Below are positions 33,231 through 48,587 of a DNA stretch of 64,000 bases, one piece after another; the first letter of the stretch is position 1; each line of letters begins with the position of its first letter. The notes under the pieces were generated by a model that did not search any database, had not been told where the DNA came from, and worked only from the letters and a program-made list of their open reading frames with translations. The DNA lies in the NCBI GenBank assembly GCA_948470475.1, contig OX419339.1, forward strand, positions 14,470,863-14,534,862. Direction: 5' to 3'. Source of the stretch: Galaxea fascicularis (Eukaryota > Cnidaria > Anthozoa > Scleractinia > Euphylliidae). Position numbers and translations under genes: made by a program.

Positions 33231-36200
33231 CTGAAAAATCAACAGCACGAACACATAACCATGCTATCTGTATCGCTCTTGTATCTTGTATCGACCCGAT
33301 GAATCCTGTTACGGCTCTTACTTCGTGTACCGGCACAGATGACGTCAAACAAAAGAAATTATTGTTTTCTGTCAATGCCTTAGGGGTTTTGAGGTATTGT
33401 TTCATGTTTTTTTCTTTTGTTTTACGTCATGTTTCTCCGGTACGCGAAGTAAGAGCCCCTGTTACCCGGTTTAAATAAAGTATGAATAAATGTTTCGATT
33501 AAGTGTGAATTCGTATGGCACCCATGGGCCGACAGTGGTTAAGTTTTTCTTCGCGAATCTTCTGTAACAAACTCAACAACTTGTAACTATTTCAAGTTGA
33601 ATTTCTAGTCATTTTTTAAAAGAATTTCCAAAGTTTTTTCAGTGAGTCTGGCCATCCCCAATCTTTTTAGGTATTCTACCAAAGTGATAGTATGTCCAGA
33701 AATGCACGCTAATGAAATTCATTATCCTTATGATAGACATCACAAAGTGTCCCCTAGCACTAATCCTCATCTTAACGCAAGCAATTATGCCAAACGTGAA
33801 GACATGTAGAAATTACAATTAATTGTGTGTAAGATCCCAGTTACATGCATTTCTGGACGTAAGTGAACTTATGACATTCTACCGATTGGTTGCCTAGAAC
33901 ATGGCGCACTCTTGATCTGTTAAGCAAAAGATGACTTCCCCGGTGGTTGGACATAAAATTTTAAACACCACATACTGAATCTACAGCCACATTTAAATTT
34001 GGTGCGGTACTTTTCTAATTTGAACTGAACATACACTCAAAGAGGCTTAATGTTCATTGACTTTAATATGACAGGTTACTGGGAAGAAGACCAAAACGTC
34101 GCCTTTGACTTAAGGTATAACCAACCTGGATTCGGCTCTTTCACGACATCCCCACAATATTGACCAGTCCATCCTGGAGGACATATACAGTAAGGGACCT
34201 TCGCGCTGACACATGTGCCACCGTGCTGACAGATGTTTTCACCACATGGACAGGGAAACTCGACATTCTGACGGCGAGCTTCTATTGTGGGATCACTATC
34301 CAAATCAATGCCATTATAGCTGTTTGCTCCAGTGCACCCTGAAAAATAATGATAATACAAATGGCTGAGATCATTAGGGTTTTTAATCGATCGATCTTAC
34401 TTGTTGGTAATGGACATCAATTTTGTTGACCACTCACACTGTTACCTCTAAATCCTTGATATTTCATTTGCACTGCAACTCTGATTGTACAACTCCATAA
34501 TTTCTTCTCGAAAAGCGCTAGACAGAGCCTTCCCTGTCTCATAAATCTGTTCCAAACTGTTTCGTTTGTTCGCCATCTTCTACTTGACCGAGGAAGAGTT
34601 GGAGCTTAGTATCCATATATGGCAAGACATTTTTTTAAATTAATCCAATCAACATTCGATCATTGAATCGAGGCTCAATTCGTTTCATGAACGGATTGTT
34701 GAATCCGCGGAAGGAATCAAATTGCCATTAATAAATTCATCGGCATCATTTGGACATTTTCGACATTAGGTAATTTGCTTTGGGCTGATTAGAATATTCT
34801 CTAACAAAACATGAACATCGAGACTTCGAGTTCGACTATTGGAGAAAAGGTCGTTTATTTTGTGCTTTGGAAAAGGATTTAGTGAAAAATAAGAAAGGTC
34901 AAATCTAATCAGAAAAGAACCTTACTCACCTCCAAAATCTCCAATAACTTCCACTTTTTTGTCATCAGCGCCTGCACCAACAAGAGTCCACCCACTCAAA
35001 GTGGTGCCATAGCTCTGGACTTCTCCGTTTGCACCCATAGAAGCGGCACCTCCTAACACGGTGGCACCAGTAACAACGCCGGTAGAGCCACTCCCTCCAG
35101 AAACGCCACCAGATCCAGAAGAGCCACTTCCACCGGAAACACCACCTGCACTTCCACCCGCACCGGAAGTGCCTCCTGCCCCACTACTTCCGCCAGAAGC
35201 TCCACGGCTGAATGAACTTATAATGACCTTCTCATCCTGGCTGTGGCGTGTTGTCATGACCTGGACTCTAGTGCTACTTTTACCGATTCGAATCATCTTC
35301 AAAACTGACTGCCTCGAACTCGAAATGCCTTGTCCAAGAAAGATTTTGTTATCAGATCCAACTACGCCTCGTACACGAGAGACGAACGCTCCGGATTCAC
35401 TGGCGGCCGATGACACTGCAACTCCGCCAAAGGCATTAACAGTTATCATGGAACCCATAAAGGTTCCTCCTGATGAACCAAAACCAGCGTATCCGCTTCC
35501 TATCCCACTTGAGATGATGTTGCCGTCAGAAGTGCGCAAGATTGCGTTACCACCACTGTTAACAAAAGCTTCTACGACTCTTACCTAAAAGGGAAAATGG
35601 ATAATTTGCAGCTTTTGAGCGACAACCTTCAGATTCACTTTCAAGGCAGTCATTAAAGGCCACCACAAGAATCCCAATCCTAAGTCTATGTTCTGTAGTT
35701 CTAATATCCTTATCTTTACGGAACCATTGCAGTGGAAACATTGTTTCACAAAATATTTCCTGGTTGGCGCGCACATGCAACATTACTACATTACGTGCTC
35801 GTGACAGGCATCCGCTTACGGATACGGTACTTCAGTGATATCTTTCGTTAGCGTTTGCAAGTTCACGTTGCATGAACAAAAAGATACTCAGTATTTTAGA
35901 AACCTGACGCCCGAACCATCTGAAAGACCATATAATAAGTCCTCGGTAAATTGAGAAACAAATCCACACAGTTGTAGTACTTATCGAGTGGAACCGTCGT
36001 TTAAGCCCGACTTTAAAGATCCTTGAGCGCTTAGGGAGATTTCTTTAGCGTATAGACTTTTCAAGAAGTGTTTTCTTCTATGAGGTTATAAATTAAGAGT
36101 TTCAGCGATCACGATTTGGTGTCCGCTTATAGGACTCATGGGGACTAATGGAATTAGGTATCCACTTACGAAATGTGGGTAAACAAGGAGCGTGGAAATC

Positions 36201-39200
36201 ACGAAATTTACACACTTTCTGCAACAATTAGGTAAGGCCAAAACATTTATACCGACAGTCCAAAGGAGCTCGGTTCATCTAGTTTGGTTGCATTGTTTTT
36301 TTCAAGTGGTGCTTTATCAAAATAATCTAATATAACTAAAATTGTGATTGCTTTGCACCACTGATAGGGTGCTTTTCGGAGCAAAGGGTCCAGGAAGGGT
36401 CAAGGTGGTTAACAGCTTCGTGAATGAATGAAAACAAACCTCAGTGACATTAGGTAGGCCACCAGTGAAGAAACTTCCTCCACCCATGTTGAGCAATTTG
36501 TGCACGCCTCCCGTAGTTCCCTCCACTTTTCCACTGTAGTCGATCTGAAGGCTAGCGCGGTTGCCTTCTCTTTTCACGATCACGGTGTGGTACTTATCAT
36601 CCGTCACGTTCAACTGAGGAATTTTGAGGATCTTCATACGGTCGCCCAGTCGGAAAACATATCGTAACACGTGATTCTTGACCTATGATACGACACAACA
36701 AATGAAACGGTAAGAGCAGGTTTTGGATGATTGTAGAAAGTCGACATTACCGTTTGCTTCTGTGTTGCTCTACTTTGCAGGGTTTACAAATTGGCGCCAC
36801 TTTCACTACAAATAAGAAGCGAAACCAAAAAAAGCCTATGAGGAGCTCCGTCATGGGCACTGCGGCACGGGCGGCGAGGCCATGTGCGGCACGAGCCAGC
36901 GAGAGGCCTGTTCTCGTCTCTCGCGGTATTCGCCGCTGGTGCTGCTGCGCCTTTTACCTTTAAACCCTAAGATCAATATTTAAATTCTCATACGTTGCTC
37001 CTACACAGTTTTTAAAATATCAAGCAAATTCATCTCGTATGATCCTGTTCTTAATTCTCATGATCACTCTGTTTTCATAAAGCACTGATACCAGAAACAG
37101 TCGAGACTTGGGTTTTCTTCGAATTGTGATGTTGCAAAGTTATTTTTTATCGTATTTTATTAGATTTTCTAATATTCATAACTATTCTACTAGGCAGAGC
37201 AGTTGGTTGTGGTTACCTAAGGTGAAATCAAACTTTGGGAAAAGCACGTCTCTTTTTAGTGGAGCAAAAATTTTTAATGAGCTGCCAACCGACATAACCA
37301 AAGCCGAAGATTTTCAGACTTTCTGTCGCCGCGCAAAAATGTATTATACATTGTAATAGTTCTTAGTGGTTTTCCTTAATAATTTAGTATTGTACATAAC
37401 TGCATTTTTACCTGATGTTATCTATACAGGGCCCCTATGGATACCAGCCTCCGAGCTGACTGGGCTACCCTGTTTACCGAAAGTTTACCTACTTACTTAC
37501 TTATCGCTAACGCAGATATGACGGAGTAATTACATTGGTTTAGGTTTCACGGTAATCAAATGAAAATTGCGAACGTAACAATATCCGTTTGAGTGTTCAC
37601 CAAAAGAAAAATCATATAAAGCCGAAAGTGAGAACGCACAACCAGATGAAATATGGACCGAGAGACTCGGCTACCGAGAGGTTTACAAATGTGAAATGTA
37701 CAGGATTCCTTGGCAATTACTCTAGGCGACGTAACAGCGAAAAAGCTGATTTACTTTACTTTCACACCGCTCTCTTGCTGTTTAATACAGTAATTAATTA
37801 TTGAGTATTGAAATGGTTGACTCACATCAATCCTGCTGAACTCTGTTCCTAAGCTGTTAGACGCCAGGAAGATGACCACATTAGATGAATTGGGTGACAC
37901 TCTGATTTGCAGAGCAAGGTGAGTGTAGAATTCATTTGCCATCGACACCGGTGGAGGAACACGTGGAGGAATTTCACGACGCTTTCTCCTGGCTTGTTTC
38001 ACCCGGTACTGAGTGAAGCTATTACCTCTGTACCAGTTGGCTTTAGCTCCTAACAACAAGGGAAAAACACAGTTACTGTGCGCTATCAACCACATCACTC
38101 AAGAGGTGTAGATCATGGATGGAGGATATTCTTTCCTAATTCATCGTTAAGTAAGAGAAAGTGAACTGGGCTAAAAAGTCGATACTTAAAAAAAAAGTGG
38201 TTCGATTGTTCGCCGTGGAATATTACATCTTAGCCTGTCTGGCATTTGTTTTCGCGCACTTTTCTCTGCTTTTTTTTTTTTTAATTTGAGGAGCCGTGCA
38301 CGCGTGTGTGTGTGACTTCTCCCAAATAAACTTAACGGATGCTAAGAAAGGCAATCCCCCCCCCAAAAAAGCGCTCACAAAATATTCGTGACGATGTGTT
38401 CTAAGCACTGCAACTGTTGCACAAGGAGGGCCGGATAGTATTTAAATTGTAAACCCGAGGGGGTATATGTTGAAGTCAACAACTGCATCCTTAGGTGGTG
38501 ATTGGGTCCCTAGGATGGCCAGGGGTGAGATTTCAATAATTGAGATAACTTGGATAAAAATCAGACACCTCCCAAAATCCACACTCTTTCGTGTCTGGTT
38601 GCTTAGCAGTACAGAGCGTAGATGAGGACCTTTATCATACACTTGTTGATCACTTATCCTTTTTTCTCACACCTTTAATGTTTGATCGAACAGTGCTATT
38701 GCATAGAGAAATTAAATACTGCTCACTCTTAGGGGTTAAGGGGTTTAACAAGTTTGTTTAAGCTCCATGCGTGTGAAAATGAAAACTGGATACTTTCTAC
38801 TTCACTCTTACTTGTTCTTACTTACTTGCGTTACAATTAGGTCCAGTGAAACCAAGGTCACACACGCAGATACTTCTATCCCACAAAGGTTCGCAATAAC
38901 CTTGACCATTGCAGTTTGGACAAGGGTTATTAAGACGACATCCCAGCTCTGTGTTCACTTGTTTCAACGGGTTAAGCAAATCGTACATCACACCATTGTC
39001 ATATATCTCTCGAATGCACCCTTTAAACCCGCTGAAGTTGATTTCTGGGTCGTTGAGTGAATTCTCGACACCACCGATTTGAAGAGGACCAAACCCATTC
39101 AAGTAACTGTAATTGAAAACAGAAGCACCGCCACAAAATAAATCACGTTAAAGGAACCATCAATAAGAAAAGTGATGCAGTTGGGAATGAGCAACCGCTG

Positions 39201-40462
39201 AGTCGAACTAGAGACCGCAGTGTCTAACCTGGCCAATCACTGCCTGAGGTTACTGCGTAAAAATTCAAAGTTCGCTTTGTAAAATTCCCTACCAACATCG
39301 CGCACCATAGTGCAAGAAAGTGCTCTGTGGAGCGGTTTCGGGGTGATTACAATTGTCCAAGGACCCCGAATGTTTAAGCAAATTTCAATCCAGTGTCGAA
39401 ATCAAAGTACCGGTGACCAATAAAGGCAATCACAAAATTAGGTACACACCGCAACGAACCAATCACATGCAGTCGACTCCTGGTGCGTGAAAATGCGGGC
39501 GGTAAGTCAGGATTGGTTTCGGTTTTCCTTTTTACTGGTTGTAAAAAATGGCGCGTGTACCACCAACCAAACACAGACCGAAATAAACAATAACCAAAGA
39601 AAACGACAATTACTTCCGACACTCGATTGAAATACCCCCCTTTATTATCTCAGTACGGCGCGCTGTGATAGGTCACCTTAAACCCTAAGATCAAAATTTA
39701 AATTCTCATACGTTGCTCCTACACAGTTTATAAAATATCAAGTAAATTCATCTCGTATGATCCTGTTCTTAATTCTCATGATCACTCTGTTTTCATAAAG
39801 CACTGATACCAGAAACAGTCAAACTTACTAACCCCATTTTCTCGGTCAGCGCTGTAAGTTACGGTCCTCGTTTTTTCCCATTGATTTATGGCCTGCGTAC
39901 TTCGGCCATAAGTAAACGGGAATAAACCTGGTACGTAACTTACAGAACGGACCTCGAACTCGGTTGGTAAGAGGTATATATACCAAACTGTTAAATTTTC
40001 TCCAATGGTGCTGGAGAAAACAACAGTAGAAGTGTAACGCTACTGTTTACTTCTAGCATGGAAGACGTTGAAAAATAAAATAAAAGTTTTGCTCACTAGG
40101 TTTTCCCTTGAGAATATTTTCAAACACGCCGGTGGATGTGAAAGTAAGAGAGAACTACCAACCGAGAAGTACAGTACGTCTTACATTACTTACACTGTGG
40201 ACCCCCAAATTTCACCAATGATTTCGCAAGAAGACCTGTCCTCAAGAATACGACCATCGTCCTCCACGATCTGAGATTGGGAACATCGGTCAATCCTGAG
40301 TGTTACTATCTGAAAACAAAGAAATAAAAAATGTTGAATTCAATCCAAACGAGCTGGGCTTTCTTGGGGCTTGCCATGCACCAAGAAATACTGTACGCGC
40401 TCATGAAGAGGATAGATAATGGGAGGTGGAGCCAAAGAATGACTGCATGCAACAACAATAAC

Positions 40463-40503
<41 letters not shown>

Positions 40504-41749
40504 GATCTCATTAGGGGAGTTTCTGCAGCTGAGACAATCAATACGGAAGATGTTTTAACAAGTGGTGAATTTAAAAATCAGAGAGCACAGGAACTTAAAC
40601 AAAACTGGACTGAAAAGAAAATGCATGGACAGTTTGTCAGGGAAATGCAAGAGAATGTTGATAAGGATAAAACGTGGCAATGGTTATCCAAATGTGATTT
40701 GAAGATTGGAACAGAAGCGTTGTTATGTGCAGCACAGGAACAGGCCATCAGGACAAATTATGTAATGCATCATATCGATAAGACCAGTGAAAGCCCCCTG
40801 TGTAGATTATGTGGGAAAAAAAGGTGAAAGCGTGCAACACCTAGTATGTGGATGTGAGAAATTGGCTCAGAAGGAATATAAGAGACGACACGACAATGTA
40901 GCAAGAAAGTCCATTGCGAATTTTGTAAGAAGAATGGGTTAGAGCATACGAAAAAGTGGCATGAACATGTCCCAGAAGGAGTAGTAGAAAATGAAGAAGT
41001 TAAGGTTTTGTGGGATATCAATGTTCAGTGTGACAACGTGATAGAGGCGAGAAGACCAGACATGATTGTAATTGACAAGAAAGAACGAAAAGGGCTAATC
41101 ATCGATATTGCTGTACCAGCTGATGTAAGAGTGGAGGAAAAAAAAAGAGAAAAAGTAGAAAAGTATCAGGATTTGAAGAGGGAGATTGGAAGATTGTGGA
41201 AACTTAAAAAGGTGGAGGTTGTACCTGTAGTAATAGGGGCCCTTGGAAGTGTCACCAAAGGATTTGATAGGTGGATTGAAAAGCTAGGGATAACATTCAG
41301 TGTTGGAGTGGTGCAAAAGACTGCGTTGTTGGGAACTGCAAGGGTATTGAGGAAGGTACTGGAAATGTGAAGAAGAGATAATTCCGTTAGCCCTTGGTCA
41401 TTTGTTGTGACTCGCCTAATGGAAGTAATAACGGCAATGACAACAGCCAGCACATGATGTTAAACAAAGATAATAAACAGTATCAAGACGAAGGTGTGGG
41501 GCGTAAGGTGAGCAGGGTTGCTGCAGTGGTGAGAGCACTCGCCTTCCACCGGGGTTCGATTCCCGGACTCGGCGTCATGTGGGGGCTGACTTTGTTGGTT
41601 CTCGACTCTGCTCCGAGAGGTTTTTCTCAGGTTACTCCGGTTTTCTCCCCTCTGCAAAAGCCAACCTTTGATTCGATTTGATTTGATTTGAGAATTGTAA
41701 GGCGCATTTGGAAACTTACGTTGAATTTGCGCGGTATAAACAAATATAA

Positions 41750-41784
<35 letters not shown>

Positions 41785-42059
41785 GTATTAGTAAGGACAA
41801 AGGTGATATCTACAGTGGTGGGGGCATGGGAACAGTACCACTGAGAGGTTAAAAGAAAATCTGAGGACCACAGGTGTGGACACATACATTGAACTGATTC
41901 AGAGGTTTGCATTGTTGGGGTCGGCAAACATCCCAAGGAAAGTGCTGGAGATGTAGACAGGACTGCGAGGAAAGCAAACTGAAGGATGCTTCTTGGTTTC
42001 CCTGGATGACTGGTTGTCGCCCGGAGCCAATGAAAACCAGATTTAACACCTTCATCTGA

Positions 42060-42113
<54 letters not shown>

Positions 42114-45100
42114 ACTACTACTACTACTACTACTACTAATAACAACAATAATAATATCGTGGAATATAAGGTAGTCGACGTTCTTTTGTTCGGGGGGAGG
42201 TTCGGGAGGAGGGTTGGCGCAGTGGTGAGAGCGCTCGTCTCCCACCAATGTGGCCCAGGTTCGATTCCTGGACTCGATGTCATATGTGGGTTGAGTTTGT
42301 TGTTGGTTCTCTACTCTGCTCCGAGAGGTTTTTCTCCGGGTACTCCGGTTTTCCCCTCTCCCAAAAACCAACACTTCCAAATTCCAATTCGATCCGGATG
42401 CAGGACCTCCCTGAAAACCACTTCGCGGTGAGTGGAGCTTCCTGGGTAAATATCACTGATTGATTGACTGATTGATTGATTGATTGATTTATTTATTTAT
42501 TTAGCGTTAGAAGACAAAGTACCTTGAGTGACCGAATGACCTGGATCGTATGCCACTTCTTGTCATCCAGACGGTCTCCCTTGTCCATATACAGTTCTAG
42601 GGGTGCATTTGGATGCGGACCAAGGGTGATCACAAGTTTGGCATAACCCTCCACGATCATCAACGCCATCTTATCTGGTAAACCATTATTGGCACCTAAA
42701 AGAGTGAAGATTATTAAAGGTTACACAAGTTCAACGTTTAAATCTGGTTACCATTTGCAGCACTGACCAATCATTTAGCTTTGATTGAAAACTGCATGGT
42801 TTAATGTGGCTAAATGTAATTTAGGCGAAATTAAAATCGAGGCAATGCGGGCAGCGGTCTTCTTCATGGTGGCTCAGACCTGCTGCGGGGCAGCCCGGTA
42901 AGTGGCAGGGTTCTGGGCATTTACAGGGCTCAGATTTCTGAGACTCATTGTGCAATTATTCATGTTGCTTTTGCGAAGCCTTCGTGTCGTTCTGCCCTCC
43001 CCCCCTTCCCGCCCATGTAGGTATGTGTCAGCTTATCTCCACTGATTTCCTAGTCAGTGTGACGGTGCTGGATGGTGGTTGCCACTCACAGGGTTGCCAT
43101 GGTTACCTTGGCTCTCAGCTCGTCCGCTTTCCTTCCCACCATCCGTTTAAGCACCATTCCCCAACCTCATCTATTGCTGATGAGTTTAAACTCTCACATT
43201 TGGTAAGACACATACAAATAAAGATCATAAAAAGATTTATTCCGATGACTCTCTCCGTTTTCGATCCTTCTCCTAGTCTTTTGTCGGTGATAATTTGAAG
43301 AGTCTACAGATAGCTTTCCTAAAATGTCCCCTTACTGTTGCTGACTAGATTCGCATCGAGTTTGAATTATTTTAATTCTGAACCATTCTATTCATTGGAT
43401 TTCATGGCCACTAGCTTACGTTCAACTCTTAAACATACGTTTATACTTAATACATGCATCAAGCCATTACCTTCGAACAGAGGTCCTTGGTAAAGTAGTA
43501 GCCCGTTTGCAGTGTCCGTCATAAACTGCAGGGAAACGGAGCTTCGTTCATAGGCAACCAGCTTCTCGAGCCAGATGTATGAATTGCCTTTGAACGTTCT
43601 CGTGGTACTCTGGCACTCGGGTCCACGGTATTGCAATTCGCACTCGCAGATGTACCCCCTGGGGACAGCACTGTGGCATGTGCCTCCGTGAAGACAGGGC
43701 GTGGCTGTAGAGCAGTTCACATCTGGTGGGATGATTGATGTGTAGACAGCCTTCAAAGTGATGTTCATGGACACTACTGTTAAGGAGCTGGACGGAGCAC
43801 TTGTTTTGTCAGCATTTAATTGCCCATAGTCACCGCTCACTACAGTAAATGCCGATGAAGCCTCTACCTTGTTATTGCACTTTCCGACTCTCTGGGGTTC
43901 ATATGCGCACACGTCAATGCCAATAGCTCCGATCTTTAGTTCTGCAACAGTGAAAACAAGAAAACAACTAAATCAACAAACAGTCAACTTATCTTCTTCT
44001 TTGCTTTTTGACCTATGAACTGCTCTTCACTCGGAAAACAGTAAACCGAAGAAAACTAATTTTTTGTCATATTATGTGTCACATCTCTATAAGTAAAATT
44101 TTATCAAAGTGTGTTCTGACATTTTTGACGTAACGTTTCAACACAAGCTCAACTTACTCAAGTCCTCCAGCCTCTGCTTTTCCTTCACCAATAACCTCAC
44201 CACTTCTGATTTTTCCAAGAAAGCACCACTACTCCGAACAGCCAGTTGAATCTCCAATCCAAATACGTCTGCGTTTGGAACACGATCGCTCGGGGCCCTT
44301 TGTATGCTGAATATTAAGACATCGTCTTCCTCAACGCCGAAGATGCTGACTAGCACTTCTCTCAACTCGAAGTAGTAGTCAGCCACAAAGAAGGCCGGCT
44401 TGCGTAGAGCCAGTATCTGCAGAGCAACGCTCTCCAAAATCGCAGCGTTGGAAACACTCTGAACGATAACGGTTACCGTGGAAGTAACAGTTTTCGGAAA
44501 GTTGGGCCCAGAGCGCTGCTTTTGCTCTTCCACATCAATGGCGAATATGTACTGACCCATCGGAATGTTTGCATTGGCCTCAATGTCACCAGTATCTTGG
44601 TTCACCTTAAAATACTCCTGAGAGGCCATGGTGTACTTATTTCTGTCACCTTGATAGTCCACGTCTTGGTAGTAGGCCTTCCCGATAACACCACCCGCAA
44701 ACTCGCCGTTGTACGCGTTCACTATGATTGTCAACGTTCCGTCGGATGGTTCGTTCAAGTTCTGGTCATCAATCACTTCAACGTACACGAAAGTAAAGTT
44801 CTCATTACGAGGACTTCCGCTATCTGTGCCTTTAATCTTAAGTGTCCACTCTGGGACTTGTCGGGTAAAAGGACCTACAGAGAATACAGAGGCCGCTGTT
44901 TGAGGGTCGTTAGCATCTACCCTAACACCAAAACGATTTGCATCTGTTTGTGGAGCAATTGCATTAATTGAGAACGTAAACGGAGGCCCGTTGCTTGCTT
45001 CATCTGGATCAATAGCCCTCACTGTGGTGATGGACTGTTCCAGTCTGGTGTCACTAGTTACCCTGATTGTTCCTTCATAGAAGCGAGGTATGAACCATGG

Positions 45101-48100
45101 GCCGTTATCATTGTAATCAGTTACAGTAATATGTACTACTGCAACACCCTGGAGTCCGCCAGTATCTGTTGCTGTAATAGTCAGATTGTACTGTGGTACT
45201 GTCTCTCGGTCTAGCTGCAGTAGCGTGTAAACAATTCCAAGACTACTATTCTTGGAATCAGACCTGATGGCAAACATGTCAGCGTCATCGCCCTCAGTAA
45301 TGGCGAACGTAAATTTCGCATTTGTACCTGTATCCTGGTCAACCGCTGTCACCTGAAGCACTGCATCCCCTGGATTCACATTCTCCGACACCTCCTTGTT
45401 ATATTCAGCCGGTACAAAGACCGGTGGATTGTCATTAGAATCAAGCACATTGATGTAAACAAACGCTGACTTCTCAGCATGTTTGGGTGGATTTCCAAGG
45501 TCACTAACGTTTACTGTCAAGTTGTACCACTTCTTTCCATGGTCGAAGTCCAGCAAACCAGATACGAGTATGGCGCCTGACCTTGGATTGATGTAGAACG
45601 CGTAAGGGTCATTGCCTTTGGTGATTGTGTACTCTAGCTCTGCGTTAGGTCCTTCGTCCGCATCTTTAGCCTGCACTGATGTAACAAAAAAGCCAGGAAG
45701 GGCATCCTCTTTCACTTTCGCCTTGTACACTGTGGTATTGAACACTGGAGCTTGGTCGTTCCCATCGGCAACTTTAATGGTAGCCGTAACCGTTCCACTC
45801 CTTGCTGGGTTACCTTGATCGGTTGCTTGGACTTTGATTGTGAACTCGTTGGGTGTACTCTCTCTGTCTAACGTTTCGCGAGTGGTGACAAGCCCAGAAT
45901 CGCGATCAATCGTAAACTTGTCGTTGGCGCTATCCTCTAGAGTGTACACTAACTTAGCGTTATTACCGGTATCCAGGTCAAATGCTTGAAGAACCATGAC
46001 ACTAGCACCAGGGTTTTGATTTTCTTCCACGTAGCCCACATAAGGAGGACTAGGAAAGTACGGACTGTTGTCATTTACGTCTTGAAGGATCACTCGAACC
46101 AAGGCTTGCCCTCTGTGTTTCCCATCAAAGGCATATACAAAAAATGTCACAATCTCATTCGTTTCTCGATCTAACTTCTCATTAGCGGTCCTTATCTGGC
46201 CGTTAGTGGCATCGATTGCAAAGTACCTCTGTCCTGCAGCATCAAGAGAGTATGTAAGTGGGCTCTGGATTTTAGAGCTGTCTAAGTCTGTTGCAGTGAC
46301 CTTTACGACGTTCCTACCAGGATCGCTGTTTTCTGGAACACGTGCTTCATAAATAAGCTCCGTAAATCGAGGAGCATTGTCATTTGTATCAATAACCTGT
46401 TGAAACAAGAGAAAATCACTAGCGCCGCAGCTAAATAGTGCAGAAAACTTTGAACTAAGTAAGTAGTAACTTTATTTACCCACGATATCGCTTGTTTAAT
46501 GTAAAAGTGCCGAAGACCAGCAGCACTTGGTGTCACAGCCCAAGTGGTTCTTTAATGTCACACAGAATCAACTATGAAGAGTTGAGACGGGGCACGGCGT
46601 ATTTCCCTTATCCGAGACGACTAGAACGTCTATCCATTTGGAGATGTCATTGCACAGGAAGCAATTTCTTCTCAGTTATTTTAAGACCCTGAGTGCTGTG
46701 ACTCAGCCAGGGTTTGACCCCGCAACTTCCCACACGGTAGTCCGGTACTCTAACAACTGAGCCAACCAATTGACGGTTAGCTCAGTTGTACCAGTGTTAG
46801 CCATGAGGCAACATACTTACATTTATCACGACTTCCACTGTGTCACTATCTTTTCTGTCTGTGGCTGTGACTGTGATGGTATAAGTCTTCTTCGTCTCAT
46901 AATCCAGCTTTCCATCAAGCATCAGGATTCCATAGTTTCTAACGCCATACACTGTTACCATTTTAAAATTTTGTGAAGCATCACCACTGGATACAAAGTA
47001 GTCGAGTTTGGCATTATCGCCAATGTCACGATCAGTTGCAGAGAGTTCACGGATGGAGGTCCCAATCGTGGCATCTTCTTCGACATTAGCTTCATATCGT
47101 CGTTGGGCAAACACAGGCGGCATATCATTCTGGTCCACGATTGCAACGGTGACAGTAACTTTGGCAGAGAGAGGTGAGGGGCCTTTGTCCTGAGATTTGG
47201 CTACCACATTATACTTCGTACCAAGAGCGGAGGCCTCCCTATCAAATTCTCTGGTGGTTTTCATGACCCCTGAATTCAAGTCTATAGTAAAGTCTGGTGC
47301 CGCGGAAGAATCTGATTGTTCCAAGCTGTACACAACTTGGCCAGACGCACCTGTTAATCAAGAAGTACCACAATTAAGGAAATGGGAAGAAGCAGCAATC
47401 TTGAAACTTGTGGTCCTAAGAGACACCTAAACGTCATTACTTTAGCTGCGAAGCAGAATTGAAACAACGACTGGTTTTTCTAATAATTAGATTTCCACAC
47501 TTGATGATTAGTAATAATAATAATATTATTATTATTTATTTTGCGCTTTTCCTATGAAATATTCAAATGCGTATTACGTTACTGTGAAAATCCGAAAACC
47601 GTGAACACTAGAAATATTTATGGAATGTTATTATGTTTCAAGTAAAAGGCCAATCACGCGTCAGAAAACTAAACCACAAACAGTAACGGTCATTAGTTTG
47701 TGGTCTCAAGTCGTCTCTGATTGGTTGCTGCACGATGGAAAATGTCAAAACCAAATCAAAGAGTTCACGGTTTATGGATTCGCATTGTAAGTAATGAAAG
47801 AAAAAAATGCCCAAGATAAAGACACAGACTTCAACTCCACAGGTGCCGGTTATGATACGCCATCATTTCTTGTTGCCATTAACCACAATTTAGTGGTTTC
47901 CATGTCAACTCAATGACGTAATGAAATAAATCCTGAACTGATCTAATATCAAGAAGTGTATTTAATTCAGTCTAAAACTAGACAGCTGCAAGAAACACAA
48001 AACCATTTCTTGAATTCGTTATGGTCTAACACATTCGTTATTGACACTTGTTTCAACTGAAAGCTTTTTATCATTTGAAATTGCCAAATTTGAAAACGAC

Positions 48101-48556
48101 GACCACATCTCTTTGGCTTACAGAAGATTACCACATGAAGTAGTGCAAAGTCCTGCATTTTAGTTTGAATTTCCATCTCCCTGTTCCCTTTTTGTGCAAT
48201 AGTCGTAATAACTAAATATACTTTTTCTTATCCAAATGTCGAACATCTGTAACAGTCATATACTAGACAGTTATATTTTGGTATTAATTTTAATTTCCTC
48301 GATTGTGATTGGCTTCAAAAATATCTATTTTCCACTAATTCACTTGCCAAGTTGTTATCGGACAGTTTGTTATTGGACAGTTCAATAAGCCAATCACATT
48401 CAAAGAGGTAGTTTAAATCTAACTAATCACAACCTTGGTTACACTACGCTTCCTTTGTCAGTTTTTCTAATTCAAAATTTTCCATCCTTTTATAACTTGG
48501 CTCTTCTTTTCTTGGAAATTACAATTTTTTATGATTAATTGGTAATAAGACTTCAT

Positions 48557-48587
<31 letters not shown>

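Noticed and set aside
35061..35588. Plus-strand proline-rich open frame of 175 codons
   Set aside because: It is the complement of the Gly/Ser-rich exon B16; proline codons mirror glycine codons.
41520..41590. tRNA gene
   Set aside because: A and B boxes are present, but the head lacks a foldable acceptor stem and continues into a repeated SINE body. The same holds at 42210 and on the minus strand near 46740.
41460..42380. 306-codon minus-strand open frame with poly-Ser and poly-Ile
   Set aside because: It runs through SINEs and microsatellites; the runs are translated simple repeats.
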